The notes under the pieces are model-generated. The model ran no database searches. It was not told where the DNA came from and saw only the letters and a list, made by a program, of their open reading frames with translations. 64,000 bases of DNA from Nostoc sp. TCL240-02 (GTDB lineage: Bacteria > Cyanobacteriota > Cyanobacteriia > Cyanobacteriales > Nostocaceae), in NCBI RefSeq assembly GCF_013343235.1, contig NZ_CP040094.1, positions 2,852,501 through 2,916,500 on the forward strand. Reading direction: 5' to 3'. Position numbers and translations under genes: made by a program. Shown piece after piece: positions 42,544-52,809 of the stretch (within the stretch, counting starts at the first letter, position 1; each line of letters begins with the position of its first letter).

Positions 42544-43548
42544 CTATGGGCGATTTCCAGATGGGTGCTGATGCCCTAAGATGGGATGGGGTGTGTAAGG
42601 TTCTTCTAAGAATTTGCGCTCTTCATCAGAAAGCTCTAAATCCACTGCCTCCACAGCCTCTTTAAGATGTTCTATCTTACTAGCGCCAATTATGGGAGAT
42701 GTCACACCTGGTTGATGCAATAGCCAAGCTAAGGCAATTTGTGTGGGTTTCACACCCCGTTTTCCGGCTAATTCAACTACGCGATCGACTACTTTAAAAT
42801 CTGAATCTTGATAGTAGAGATTGTGAGCAAATTCGTCAGTTTTTGCCCGCAGTGTTTGGCCATGATCTGACTTACTGCGATTCCCTGCTAAAAAGCCCCG
42901 CGCCAAGGGACTCCAAGGAATAATACCAATCCCTTGATCTAGGGCTAAGGGTATCACTTCTCGTTCTTCTTCCCGATAGACTAGGTTGTAGTGATTTTGA
43001 ATTGATACAAAACGAGTCCAGCCGTGAATATCTGCTGTATAAAGAGCTTTAGCAAACTGCCATGCATAAACACTAGAAATTCCTAAGTAACGGACTTTAC
43101 CTGCTTTGACAATATCATGCAGTGCTTCTAGGGTTTCTTCAATTGGTGTTTCATAGTCCCAACGGTGAATTTGGTACAAGTCTACATAATCAGTTTGTAG
43201 CCGCCGCAAAGAAGCATCAATGCTGTCAAAAATATGTTTACGAGATAGTCCTCGATCATTTGGGCCATCGCCGACTTTGCCATGTACTTTAGTAGCAATC
43301 ACAACTTGATCTCGTTTAGCAAAGTCTTTCAGCGCTCGTCCGACAATTTCTTCACTAGCACCCAAGGAATAGACATCGGCGGTATCAAAGAAATTAATCC
43401 CCAATTCCAAAGCCAGTTTGATAAATGGACGACTTTCTTCTTCTTCTAATACCCATTCGCGCAATTTACGCGAGCCATAAGTCATGGTGCCAAGGGTAAT
43501 CCGGGATACTTTTAGCCCAGTTTTGCCAAGATTTACATATTTCGTCAT
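42544..43548 (-). CDS. Aldo/keto reductase
   Basis: A 334-residue NADPH-dependent oxidoreductase of the YajO/Tas-like AKR group. The catalytic tetrad is visible: Asp and Tyr in INFFDTADVYSLGASEEIVG, Lys in VVIATKVHG and His in DLYQIHRWDYE. The C-terminal cofactor loop reads SPIIGASKIEHLKEAVEAVD. The substrate is not deducible. Confidence 0.9.
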   Translation of the reverse strand: MTKYVNLGKTGLKVSRITLGTMTYGSRKLREWVLEEEESRPFIKLALELGINFFDTADVYSLGASEEIVGRALKDFAKRDQVVIATKVHGKVGDGPNDRGLSRKHIFDSIDASLRRLQTDYVDLYQIHRWDYETPIEETLEALHDIVKAGKVRYLGISSVYAWQFAKALYTADIHGWTRFVSIQNHYNLVYREEEREVIPLALDQGIGIIPWSPLARGFLAGNRSKSDHGQTLRAKTDEFAHNLYYQDSDFKVVDRVVELAGKRGVKPTQIALAWLLHQPGVTSPIIGASKIEHLKEAVEAVDLELSDEERKFLEEPYTPHPILGHQHPSGNRP

Positions 43549-44524
43549 ACGGTTTGCTCTACTTTTTGTTGGGATGCTTAATAAGGTTGTGATATTTCTA
43601 TAGCCTTTTGACAGTGATTTGCCCAGAGTATTGCAGAGCTATGAGTATTGCTTTGCAAAAGTCAGGATACAAAATACTATATATGAATCGATTTGCCGGA
43701 GTTAACAGCTATAATATTAAGAATTGCATATAAATGAGAAATATGGAACAGAAAATCAGGAAATATTTGGGAGAGGGGGCTGTTTGTAAAATCTCTCGGA
43801 TCTACAAAGCGATCGCCACCGTCAATCCAACTAGGGCTGCGGCTAAAGCTCGTAGTTTAAATAGTGTATACTTTTCAAATTTCAAGAAATTTTTTTAATA
43901 TAGTTCTGTTTATCGATAGATTTAGAGTGTTTTAAAATAATTAAGACTACAATTCCCTATATAAATCGTTATTTTAGTTAAATAAAATACCTTAGGTACT
44001 ATTAGTAAAAAATAATTTTCTTGGTTGGATGATAAAAAAGAATAGAAGGTACATAGAAAATATGTGTGTAAATTATCCTGTTTAATTATCTAATAACCTA
44101 TATTCTAAAAATCTCAAAACAAGACTTGATTTCACATATTATTATCTATACTAATATTTAGATAAGCTAACACTAGCCAAAGAATTATAGTGTTTATCGT
44201 CTGAGTGAGTTACATCTCGTTGCGGTGAGGGGCTACAGGCGAAGATGTAACTCATGCGAGGGCTGCCATAACAAGCCTTTCTAAAAATACAGGATGCATC
44301 AGAGGAGTTGCTTGTTTTATCTGAAATGCTAGTGCATCAATTGCTGTTTTTTGTAATTTCTCAGAAATCAGTCTCAATCAACTTTGTCTACCAGCATCTA
44401 TAAAGACGAGTGGGGACTAGGCAGCAAAATTGGTAAGTAAGAAAAATAGGAAGTAGAGAGAAAATAATACTCTTAACTCCTCATTCTTGGCTGTTTTGTA
44501 TTTATTTTTAGCACGAGGAAAAGC
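43549..44524. other. 976-bp AT-rich spacer upstream of the NifE-like gene
   Basis: It holds a hairpin with 11-bp arms, GAGTTACATCT (44207-44217) and AGATGTAACTC (44243-44253). Near 43800-43850 the minus strand reads LRALAAALVGLTVAIAL then a stop, like the tail of a lost membrane protein. The rest is very AT-rich with no supported frame; it presumably contains the promoter of the NifE-like gene. Confidence 0.5.
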
Positions 44525-45937
44525 ATGAAAAACACTCAAGTAACAATTAACGAACCCATTAGCGAAACACCTTGCAAATCTAACCAGAAAAAACTGACTG
44601 GTAATAAAAAACTAACTTGCACAAAACCGCCACAACCAGGTGCAACTCAAGGAAATTGCCCTTTTGATGGAGCAATGGTTTCTATCGGATCTATTACTGA
44701 TGCTGTTCATTTAGTACATGGTGCTGTTTCTTGTACTCACAATCCTTGGGCAACTCATGGTAGCCTCTCTTCAGGCTCACAATTATACCAAACTGCTTTT
44801 ACTACTGACTTTAGTGAAGGTAATATCGTTTTTGGTGGAGAAAAGAAACTGTACAAAGCGATTGTGAATGTTGCTCAACGCTATCATCCTGCTGCTATTT
44901 TTGTTTATGCTACTTGTTTGTCTGCTTTGATTGGTGATGATATTGATAGTGTTTGCCAACTTGCTACACAACAAGTTAATATCCCAGTTATCTATGTAAA
45001 TGCGCCTGGATTTCTTGGTAGTAAAAATTTAGGGAATCGCATCGGTAATGAAACTTTATTGAATGCTGTCATTGGTACAGCCGAACCGGAATTTACCACA
45101 CCATTCGATATTAATATTGTTGGTGACTATAATGTTGCAGGTGAAACGTGGAATATCTTACCATTATTCCAAAAAATGGGAATTCGCGTTCTTTCTAAAA
45201 TTACAGGTGATGCTCGTTATCAAGAAGTTTGCTATGCTCATCGCGCCAAATTAAATGTAGTACTTTGCTCAAATGTAGCTATACAAATGGCGCAAACTAT
45301 GGCGGAACGCTATGGAATCCCTTATATTGAAGAATCGTTCTATGGTGCGATCAACTTAAACGATTGCTTGCGAAATGTTGCGACCAAATTCAGTATATCC
45401 TTAGGAGATAGTATTATTGCCTGTGAACTGCAAGAACGTACAGAAAAGTTAATTGCTCAAGAAAATGCTGCTCTAGATATTGCTTTAGCTCCTTACCTTG
45501 CTGATTTAAAAGGTAAGCGGATTATTCTTTCTACTGGTGGTGTGAAAAGTTGGTCGCTGATCTTAGCAGCCCAAGATTTGGGAATGGAAGTTATTGCAGC
45601 TACAGATGGCAAAACAACAGAAGAGGAGAAAGTTAAAATTAAACAATATCTTGGTGCAGATGCAATGCTTTTGTCTGACACAACTCCCCAGGCATTATTA
45701 AAGGTATTACACCAAACAAAAGCTGATGTATTGATTACTGGGGCTGGCAATAAATATACGGCACTCAAAACGGGAATTCCTTTTTTAGATATTAACCATG
45801 AACGTCACCATGCTTATGCAGGTTATGCAGGTTTGGTGGTACTAGCACGTGAACTACATGAAGCCTTGTATAGTCCTATATGGGAGCAAATTAGCAAACC
45901 TGCTCCTTGGGATGAAAAAATCAGCTATCAGCTATAG
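44525..45937 (+). CDS. Stand-alone NifE-like nitrogenase component-1 family protein
   Basis: A 470-residue protein of the NifDKEN superfamily, closest to NifE. Four cluster cysteines are in place: Cys45 (QGNCPFDGAMVSIGS), Cys70 (HGAVSCTHNPWATHG), Cys131 (YATCLSALIGDDID) and Cys248 (LNVVLCSNVAIQMAQ). The C-terminal signature INHERHHAYAGYAGLVVL is NifE-like. A 40-residue lysine-rich N-terminal extension carries two extra cysteines (7 and 32). There is no NifN, NifB or NifH partner beside it; a methyltransferase follows 190 bp downstream. GAGGA lies 6 bases before the ATG. It may bind an Fe-S cluster or precursor; whether it serves FeV/FeMo-cofactor or another metallocofactor is unknown. Confidence 0.88.
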   Translation: MKNTQVTINEPISETPCKSNQKKLTGNKKLTCTKPPQPGATQGNCPFDGAMVSIGSITDAVHLVHGAVSCTHNPWATHGSLSSGSQLYQTAFTTDFSEGNIVFGGEKKLYKAIVNVAQRYHPAAIFVYATCLSALIGDDIDSVCQLATQQVNIPVIYVNAPGFLGSKNLGNRIGNETLLNAVIGTAEPEFTTPFDINIVGDYNVAGETWNILPLFQKMGIRVLSKITGDARYQEVCYAHRAKLNVVLCSNVAIQMAQTMAERYGIPYIEESFYGAINLNDCLRNVATKFSISLGDSIIACELQERTEKLIAQENAALDIALAPYLADLKGKRIILSTGGVKSWSLILAAQDLGMEVIAATDGKTTEEEKVKIKQYLGADAMLLSDTTPQALLKVLHQTKADVLITGAGNKYTALKTGIPFLDINHERHHAYAGYAGLVVLARELHEALYSPIWEQISKPAPWDEKISYQL

Positions 45938-45974
45938 GCACAAGCTTATTCTGCAAAGTCGGTATCATTAATCA

Positions 45975-46004
45975 TCTCCCGCTAACTTTTTGATTAGCGA
46001 GAGA
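45975..46004. terminator. Hairpin after the NifE-like gene
   Basis: Arms TCTCCCGCTAA and TTAGCGAGAGA (10 of 11 paired) enclose an 8-base loop. No T-run follows, so it may be an attenuator or mRNA-stabilising stem rather than a true terminator. Outer words GGCACAA and TTTGTGCC can also pair around it. Confidence 0.45.
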
Positions 46005-46127
46005 TTCTTGGTATTTGTGCCAGATATTCCCCAAATTAATAGCTTTACTATATTATTTAGAAATATTGCTTTAGCTTTAACAGGCACAAATACTACATTA
46101 TATAAAAAACTATATGTGAGGTAGCAA

Positions 46128-47003
46128 ATGGTTCAACCACAGGCAAGCTCTTTTAATGCAATTAGTCCAACAGCTTTGATGGTAGCCTACACAAGGCAGT
46201 TTACTGATATTCCTTATAGCAAGGAATTAGCTCAATTAGTTAATGCCGAAAGCTTCATAGAGAAACTGCAACAACAAAAATTAACACAGCCTTCTGAAGT
46301 GTCTGTTCTTGTTGAGGCTCGTTACAAAGCTATTAATAAAGTAATATCTCAACAATTGCAATTTCAGGCTACCCAAATTATCGAGTTAGCATCTGGATTA
46401 TTACCTCGTGGAATGGTAATGTCTCAGAATAAAAATATCACTTTTGTTGAAAGTGATTTACCTGAAATGATTCGTCAGAAGCAGCAACTCGTAAAACAAT
46501 TGATCGAAAAACGGCAGAATTTGTATTTTGCAGCAATTGATGCTACTAGTCAACCTAGTCAGTTGCCTCTGAAGGTAAATTATTTACATAAAAACAAACC
46601 TGTAGTTATTCTATGCGAAGGATTATTAACATACCTAACATTAGCAGAAAAACAAATGGTGTTTGCTAATGTTCGTGAAATACTGCAAGTTTACGGTGGT
46701 GTATGGATTACACCCGACCTAACAACTTTTGATGGCTTGAATCAACTACGGCAGATTAGTCCTGGGTTACAAAGACTCAATCAAACTGCAAGTAATGTCT
46801 CTGGTCGAGCTATTAATAATTATCACTTTGAAAATATCGACCATGTGAAACAATTTGCTTATGAACAAGGATTTGATATTCAAGAATACACTATGCTCGA
46901 AGTGATAAATCAAATTACTTGCTTAAAGCCTTTAGGGATTGAGCCTGAGGTTGTTAAATCAATGTTGGCTATTGGCTCTACTTTTGTTTTAACCGTTAGA
47001 TAA
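46128..47003 (+). CDS. Leucine-carboxyl-methyltransferase-like (LCM/PPM1) SAM methyltransferase
   Basis: A 291-residue LCM-family methyltransferase. The SAM site is QIIELASGLLPRGM (about 86-99), followed by TFVESDLPEMI and PVVILCEGLLTYL (about 163-175), the typical post-motif. This family methylates carboxyl groups or small metabolites. GAGG lies 7 bases upstream of the ATG. It follows the NifE-like gene on the same strand and may be co-expressed. The pairing hints at modification of a cofactor ligand or a product (inference). Confidence 0.85.
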   Translation: MVQPQASSFNAISPTALMVAYTRQFTDIPYSKELAQLVNAESFIEKLQQQKLTQPSEVSVLVEARYKAINKVISQQLQFQATQIIELASGLLPRGMVMSQNKNITFVESDLPEMIRQKQQLVKQLIEKRQNLYFAAIDATSQPSQLPLKVNYLHKNKPVVILCEGLLTYLTLAEKQMVFANVREILQVYGGVWITPDLTTFDGLNQLRQISPGLQRLNQTASNVSGRAINNYHFENIDHVKQFAYEQGFDIQEYTMLEVINQITCLKPLGIEPEVVKSMLAIGSTFVLTVR

Positions 47004-47243
47004 AACTATTCAAAGCTAGTTAATAATAGTCTTTTCTTTACAAGATCAAGATAACAATTGGGTGCTTTGAATTTCGGCTACTTTCAAATTTAACTTAGCA
47101 ATATCGGTGTTAATCTCTTTGCCTTTGGGGATTAGGGACATGGGGGCGAACTATGCCACTTGCGTAACTGTTTCTTAAGCGCAAGGGCGCAGTAGCTCCC
47201 CTATGTAAGATCACTTACTGTCTAACTAACAAAAGCGGCTTGT

Positions 47244-48515
47244 TTAGCGAGCAATCCAACGGCTTACTGCTGGCAATTGTGCAGAGAACCAGAACGCACC
47301 TAAAATAATCATACTACCACAGACAATCAAGGCATTAGTCGCACCAAAATTATCTGCTAAAGTCCCAGCTAACAAATTCCCAAAGGGCATTGTACCCACC
47401 ATTGCTAGAGCGTAAAAACTCATTACCCGTCCGCGCTTATCCTCGGTAACTAAGGTTTGAATAATCATATTACTACTGGTAATGTTGAGGATAGAAAAGC
47501 AGCCTACAAATACCAGAATGATTATAGATAGCCAAACTTGACGTGAGAGTGAAAAGAATATCAAACTCATCCCAATGAAAACTTGAGCGACTACAATCAA
47601 ACGCTCTAAGCCTACAATCCCTCGTCTGACACTGAGATACAAACAAGCAAACAACGAGCCAATCGGTGCTGATGTGCTGAGGTGAGCCATCGTTGTTGCG
47701 TTTCCATTGAGAATCTTTGCTGCAAAAACAGGCATGAGCGCGACATGAGACATCCCGACGAAACCATGTAACGCTAGCATTAATAAAATTACTCTAATCG
47801 GCTGGAATTTCCAGACATATTCAAAGCCCTCCCGCAATTTCTCCAAAGTATCGCTAATGCCCGTAAGGGGTTGCATCTGTCTGGCTGGCAGCCGCATCGC
47901 TAGCAAGGTAAATATGGCAGGAATATAGCTGAGGGTATCGTAAAGAAAACAATATTTTACTCCTAGTGTAGCAATCAAAATCCCGCCCATAGCAGGCCCC
48001 ACGACGAGAGAGGAACTTAACATTACTGAATTCAAGGCGATCGCATTACCCCAATCGGCGCGATCGTCTACCGTTTCGGTGACGATTGTATGGCGCACGG
48101 GCATATCTAATCCCTTGAGCAAACCATTGAAAGCACTCAGTACCAAGAGGATAGGAAAGGTAATCCAATTGGTAAAGGTGAGAATCGTTAAAGCCAGGGA
48201 AACGCTAATTCCCAATATCTGCACCACCATTAACAAGTCACGACGACTCCAGCGATCGGACAATATGCCCGAAAAGGGAATCACTAATAAGGTAGGTAAA
48301 AATTGTACAAACCCTGCAACTCCCAACAACCAAGGCGAATTTGTCAAATCGTATACCAGCCAAGGAATAGTTAACTGCTGGGTCATAAATGTTCCAGACA
48401 TTGATAGTAACTGTCCGCCAAAAAATAGGCGAAAGTTACGCCAGCGCAAGGCGGGTAAATAGTGGTAAGTGATATTACTGATGCTTTCCCCTAGTTGTCT
48501 ATGCCAAATTTTCAT
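47244..48515 (-). CDS. EntS-like MFS exporter
   Basis: A 423-residue protein with about 12 hydrophobic helices. The MFS loop motif after helix 2 reads GILSDRWSRRDLLMV. The LRWRNFRLFFGGQLLSMSG start and RGRVMSFYALAMVGTMPFGN are typical of the enterobactin-exporter-like (MFS_3) family. The substrate is unknown. It is convergent with the methyltransferase gene, so any joint role with the NifE-like pair rests on proximity only. Confidence 0.87.
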   Translation of the reverse strand: MKIWHRQLGESISNITYHYLPALRWRNFRLFFGGQLLSMSGTFMTQQLTIPWLVYDLTNSPWLLGVAGFVQFLPTLLVIPFSGILSDRWSRRDLLMVVQILGISVSLALTILTFTNWITFPILLVLSAFNGLLKGLDMPVRHTIVTETVDDRADWGNAIALNSVMLSSSLVVGPAMGGILIATLGVKYCFLYDTLSYIPAIFTLLAMRLPARQMQPLTGISDTLEKLREGFEYVWKFQPIRVILLMLALHGFVGMSHVALMPVFAAKILNGNATTMAHLSTSAPIGSLFACLYLSVRRGIVGLERLIVVAQVFIGMSLIFFSLSRQVWLSIIILVFVGCFSILNITSSNMIIQTLVTEDKRGRVMSFYALAMVGTMPFGNLLAGTLADNFGATNALIVCGSMIILGAFWFSAQLPAVSRWIAR

Positions 48516-48847
48516 GAGGAAAATTTTATTATGGTCTACTAATAATTAGATTAACTAAGAATTGTCAAATAATCACGTAGTTTACTGCCCAGGCATCGCT
48601 GATCTGTCTGAGCTAAGACTTTTGCACATTGACATCGGATCGCTATAGAAGAGGATTGGTCTGCAAAAAAGTAGGAAGTTACTATTTAGCAAATGCATAC
48701 TACGCTAAATCTATCGGAATAGTGTATGATGTTTTTAGTTATGCTCCCAGCATGGGAATGTTGCTAGCAGATATTGGGTAGCGGCAATTCTCAAGGAAAT
48801 AGGCGAGTGTGAACACCTCCTGATAGATCAAACTCTGGAGAATCCTA

Positions 48848-49810
48848 ATGGGCTACAAACATATAGAAGTTAAACAGGTAGCTGGTTTCATCGGTGCAGA
48901 AATCGGCGATGTAGACCTTTCCCGCTCTCTTTCTGAGGATCAAGTCCAAGAAATTCGCAAAGCGCTATTGAAGTGGAAAGTCTTGTTCTTCCGTGGTCAG
49001 AACATCGATCATGCTGCCCAGGTCGAGTTCACATCTCGTTTTGGCGAAGTGACTTTCGCCCATCCCTTGGGAGAGCCTGAACCAGTTCCGGGATTTCCCC
49101 AGATCAAACCCGTAGACCGTAAGCTTTATGAGCAGCAGTATGGTTTTCGCACTGGCGGCCCTTGGCACACAGATGTAACGGCGGCGATCAACCCACCAGC
49201 AGCGTCAATTTTACGCGCAGTTAATGTCCCTAATTTCGGTGGTGATACCCAGTGGAGTAATCTCGTTGCCGCTTATGAGGGACTCTCAGCACCCCTGCGA
49301 TCGCTAGCAGATACATTAAAAGCGGAACATCGCTTCAATGGAGGCGGTTATCAACCCCGCAACAATAAATTCGACGATCGCATTGCTGTCAATCCCTTAG
49401 TTTCTATTCACCCAGTCGTCAGAGTTCATCCTGAGACTGGTGAGCGTGCCTTGTTCGTCAACCCTGGCTTCGTCTCCCGCATTGTTGATGTGTCACCAGA
49501 AGAGAGCAGACTGTTGCTAGAGTTGTTCTTTAACCAAGTCACCAAACCTGCTTATACCACCCGCTTCCGTTGGAACAACGGTGATATCGCCTTCTGGGAC
49601 AACCGCGCCACCGTGCATTTGGCTCCTCAAGATTTGGATCATCTGGATGTCGAACGTCTCCTTTATCGCACCACCATCACAGGCGATGTTCCAGTAGGGG
49701 TTGATGGTTCCCGTTCAGAAGTGGTTCAAGGCGAAGCTTTCAGTGCTGAAGTACCAAGCGTCTTCAAGCAAAAAGCTGAGTCTAAGGAAGCACAACCAGT
49801 CCTTTCGTAA
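48848..49810 (+). CDS. TauD/TfdA-family alpha-ketoglutarate dioxygenase
   Basis: A 320-residue Fe(II)/2-oxoglutarate dioxygenase. The iron ligands are His and Asp in GGPWHTDVTA and the distal His in NRATVHLAP; the 2-oxoglutarate arginine is in RLLYRTTITG. TauD-type enzymes release sulfite from taurine, alkylsulfonates or sulfate esters. It is followed by a decayed paralogue and a sulfonate-type binding protein, supporting sulfur acquisition. AGGAG lies upstream of the ATG. Confidence 0.9.
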   Translation: MGYKHIEVKQVAGFIGAEIGDVDLSRSLSEDQVQEIRKALLKWKVLFFRGQNIDHAAQVEFTSRFGEVTFAHPLGEPEPVPGFPQIKPVDRKLYEQQYGFRTGGPWHTDVTAAINPPAASILRAVNVPNFGGDTQWSNLVAAYEGLSAPLRSLADTLKAEHRFNGGGYQPRNNKFDDRIAVNPLVSIHPVVRVHPETGERALFVNPGFVSRIVDVSPEESRLLLELFFNQVTKPAYTTRFRWNNGDIAFWDNRATVHLAPQDLDHLDVERLLYRTTITGDVPVGVDGSRSEVVQGEAFSAEVPSVFKQKAESKEAQPVLS

Positions 49811-49954
49811 AACTGAGTTATAAGTCATGAGTGCTGAGTAAATTAAAAAGTACTCAGTACTTATGAACGCAGACATTAACCCCTTGTTGCTCTACAAGGG
49901 TAACTTTTGCATGACCAGTTGATCGTATAGTCCTAAATCTAAGGAGATCCGATT

Positions 49955-50836
49955 ATGACATTCACGGCAAGCCGGATTGATATTACACCCACTGAAGCGG
50001 CTCTTGGTGCAGTGATTACCGGATTCGATGTTAATTCTGTGGAACCAGAGGTAATTCTGCAACTTAAACAGGCATGGCGCGATCGCCATCTTCTCATCTT
50101 CAAAAACCAAATATTAACTGACGATCAGTTATTAGAGTTTGCCAATTACTTTGGCGATATTCTTCAACAGCCTGCCTACGTCCGCAAAGGAGAAACAGAA
50201 GAATACCTGCCACCCCTAGTTCTCACTCTCGCAAATGCTGCTCCTGAAGAAAGTTCAGTCAATATTTGACCGAACTATCAGGAACTTTTACCCCACATCG
50301 ATCACTACTGGCTGCCTGTACCATCTAGCGGTTCTTTCTTATATGCAGTAGAAGTACCTGAGAATGGCCCCAATACCTATTGGGTGAATTTGGCTCAGGC
50401 TTACGACGAGCTAGACGATGCCACCAAAGAGCAAATTGCTGATTTGCAAGCTCGTTACTTCAATTCCTATGGCAGTAAGGATCGGGATGAGTATGGTCAG
50501 CCTAAATATGCAGCTGGTCGCGCTCCAGAACCAGGCGAACGAGTAGCAATTCATCCTCTGGTTCGCACACATCCAGAAACAGGCAAAAAGATCCTCTTCT
50601 TTAATGCAGCTAGCGATGTAGACATCGTGGATTATGACCATGTAGAAGGAGCAAAACTAGTTGCAAAGTTGCAAGAGCATATCAAACAACCCCGATTTGC
50701 CTATCCTCACCAATGGAGCAAGGGCGACCTACTTTATTGGGATAATCAAGCAACGGCTCACTACCGCCCTGAATTTGATGCCAATGCCACTCGTATTCTC
50801 AAACGAGTTAGCCTCCGGGGTAGTCGTCCTTTCTAA
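49955..50836 (+). pseudogene. TauD-family dioxygenase with in-frame TGA
   Basis: A second TauD paralogue of about 293 codons, readable in a single frame except for TGA at 50267-50269, between EESSVNI and PNYQELLPHIDHYWLPVPSS. The iron ligands (HID; His in NQATAHYRPE) and the 2-oxoglutarate arginine (RILKRVSLRG) remain, so the break seems recent. A TGG-to-TGA change is the simplest explanation. No selenocysteine context is evident. Confidence 0.85.
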
Positions 50837-50924
50837 AGGTTTAGCAGTTTAAAGATATACAACGAAATAGCTTGTTGATCGTTGAGATTTAACAGCCAAC
50901 GATCAACAGGAACCATTGCGTTGG

Positions 50925-50990
50925 GGAGGCAGCGCGTTGGACGGGTTCCCCGGCTTGAAGCGACTGCCGTCGGCTATGCCGACTTGTAGC
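50925..50990. repeat. Dispersed repeat upstream of the sulfonate-binding gene
   Basis: The words GGGGAGGCAGCGCGTTGGAC and GAAGCGACTGCCGTCGGC resemble the 'GCAGCGCG...CGACTGCC' repeat at the left edge of the window. There is no coding capacity. Confidence 0.5.
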
Positions 50991-51029
50991 AAATGACATT
51001 CAAAAATCAACTCCACGGGATTGAGAGCC

Positions 51030-52115
51030 ATGATTAAACCTTATGTCAGGAAACGATTAATTTCCAGGCGAGATTTGCTTTATACCTTGTATGGGTTCGC
51101 CTCTTTCGCTACATTGGTAGGCTGTGGAGCAAATGCTGGTAGTGAAAACAAGAATACGATAAGTAATAATAAAAACGCTGTTGCCAGTAATAGCGGTAGC
51201 AATAATAGTAAGCCTAAACTTATTCGGCTTGGCTTCACATCATTTGGCGATCTAACAAGAGAAAAAGGTGTAATCGAAAAGCGTTTAGCTCCTTTGGGAG
51301 TAGATGTTAGCTGGTCGAAATTTATCTCCGGGCCACCCCTGCTAGAAGCCTTAAGTGTGGGTAGCCTTGATGGGGGACAAGTCGGGGAAACGCCGCCTAT
51401 CTTTGCTCAAGCTGCTGGTAACAATTTGGTTTACCTGGTAAATATCCCGGCGGGTACGGGGGAAAGTTATGGGATTATTGTGCCAAAGGATTCTTCTATT
51501 AAAACGGTGGCGGATCTTAAAGGCAAAAAGGTTGCCTATGCCAGAGGAACTGCTCTGACCTATTTTTTGGCGAAAGCGTTGGAAGAAGTTGGGCTGAAGT
51601 TTAACGATGTTCAAGGTGTGAATTTGACTGTTGCTGATGGACAAGCAGCATTTTTAAACAAAACTGTTGATGCCTATGTAGCGATCGACCCGACACTGAT
51701 CAAGCTTCAACAGGAGGGAACGATCCGAGTATTGCGGGATGCTCAGGGAATTAAAACACCAGGCTCTTTCTACTTAGCTGCGAGGGAATTTGCTAGTAAT
51801 AACCTTGAACTCTTCAAAGCAATTCTAGAAGAGTATTATCAAGTTGGAGAGTGGGCAAATCAAAACAGGCGAGCTGCGGCCCAAATCCTTGCTCCGAAGT
51901 TAAAGGTTGATGTGCCAATGATGGAAACAATGTTGTCTCGGCGCAAGTATGATATGCAACCTATTAATGAGCAAGTGCTACGAGATCAACAGCAGGTTGC
52001 CGATCTCTTGTACCAGTTAAAAATCGTGCCAAAACAAGTCGATGTCCGGGAAGCAACTCTGACTTCTCAGCAGTATGCGGCAATTATACCGGATAGTATC
52101 AGAAATAAGGCATGA
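51030..52115 (+). CDS. Aliphatic sulfonate-type ABC transporter binding lipoprotein
   Basis: A 361-residue SsuA/TauA-like periplasmic binding protein. The N-terminus has a Tat-like motif (SRRDLLYTLYGFASF) and a lipobox (TLVGC), so it is probably an exported lipoprotein. The mature part has RLGFTSFGDLTREKGVIEKR, GETPPIFAQAAGNNLVYLVN and DLKGKKVAYARGTALTYFLA, typical for sulfonate binders. A low-complexity N/S linker (NNKNAVASNSGSNNSK) follows the lipobox. The ATG at 51030 is preferred to an upstream TTG. Its permease and ATPase genes are not adjacent. Confidence 0.88.
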   Translation: MIKPYVRKRLISRRDLLYTLYGFASFATLVGCGANAGSENKNTISNNKNAVASNSGSNNSKPKLIRLGFTSFGDLTREKGVIEKRLAPLGVDVSWSKFISGPPLLEALSVGSLDGGQVGETPPIFAQAAGNNLVYLVNIPAGTGESYGIIVPKDSSIKTVADLKGKKVAYARGTALTYFLAKALEEVGLKFNDVQGVNLTVADGQAAFLNKTVDAYVAIDPTLIKLQQEGTIRVLRDAQGIKTPGSFYLAAREFASNNLELFKAILEEYYQVGEWANQNRRAAAQILAPKLKVDVPMMETMLSRRKYDMQPINEQVLRDQQQVADLLYQLKIVPKQVDVREATLTSQQYAAIIPDSIRNKA

Positions 52116-52278
52116 TTTAGCGATCGCAAACTAGCTAAACGAAAATAAAGAGGCTGTGTCGAATGGCACTAAGTTAACGAAAAGCGTTAGCGGTAAAACA
52201 CTCTTGGCATTTTTGACTTTCCCAAACTTCATGAGTATGGTGTTTTCTCATAAATGATTTAGGACTGCTATATCTTGA

Positions 52279-52809
52279 TCAAGCACTTTTCTTGTTAGCT
52301 CTTTGGTACATACCTGCAAGCAAAATATTACTGACAAAAAGTATTGCTCCAAAACCTAAAAGAGCGTTCAAAATACCTATTCGGTCGGCAAAAAACCCTA
52401 AAGATGTAGTCAAACTAACATAGGTGGCAACCATCGCCGAAGAACGCGGCATCAAAACAGATAGATACGCCGTGCCAGTTCCCGTAATCAAACCAACGGC
52501 AATTCCTTGAAAAATACGAGTGACAAACAATGTGTAAATGGTTGGGTAAACAATCATTTACAATGTTGCTAACGAGGCTGATAATAAACTAGCGAGAATT
52601 GTAGTTTTACGTCCTATGCGATCAGAAATGCCACCAAGCAAAATCAAAGTCGGCAACAGTCCGGCGACATAAGTAGAAAAAGCAACTGCTGATATGCCAC
52701 TACCAAACCCGCCAATTTGTGCATAGGTGTTGTACAAAGGAACTTGTAAGCTTGGGGCATGAGTAATCAGAAAAATTGCTGTTGCGACAATTAATGCAGG
52801 TCGTTTCAT
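52279..52809 (-). pseudogene. MFS transporter, interrupted and internally deleted
   Basis: The N-terminal part (52558-52809) reads MKRPALIVATAIFLITHAPS and GGISDRIGRKTTILASLLSA. The next part continues in the same frame after TAA: IVYPTIYTLFVTRIFQGIAV then TGTGTAYLSVLMPRSS. It then jumps to a C-terminal helix (NALLGFGAILFVSNILLAGM). The complete protein would be about 400 residues; roughly 175 remain. The right-hand piece of a dispersed MITE (52245-52272) abuts its end. Confidence 0.8.

Noticed and set aside
50267..50269. Selenocysteine readthrough at the TGA in the second TauD gene
   Set aside because: The position does not match a catalytic residue, no selenocysteine insertion hairpin was evident, and a tryptophan-to-stop change is simpler.
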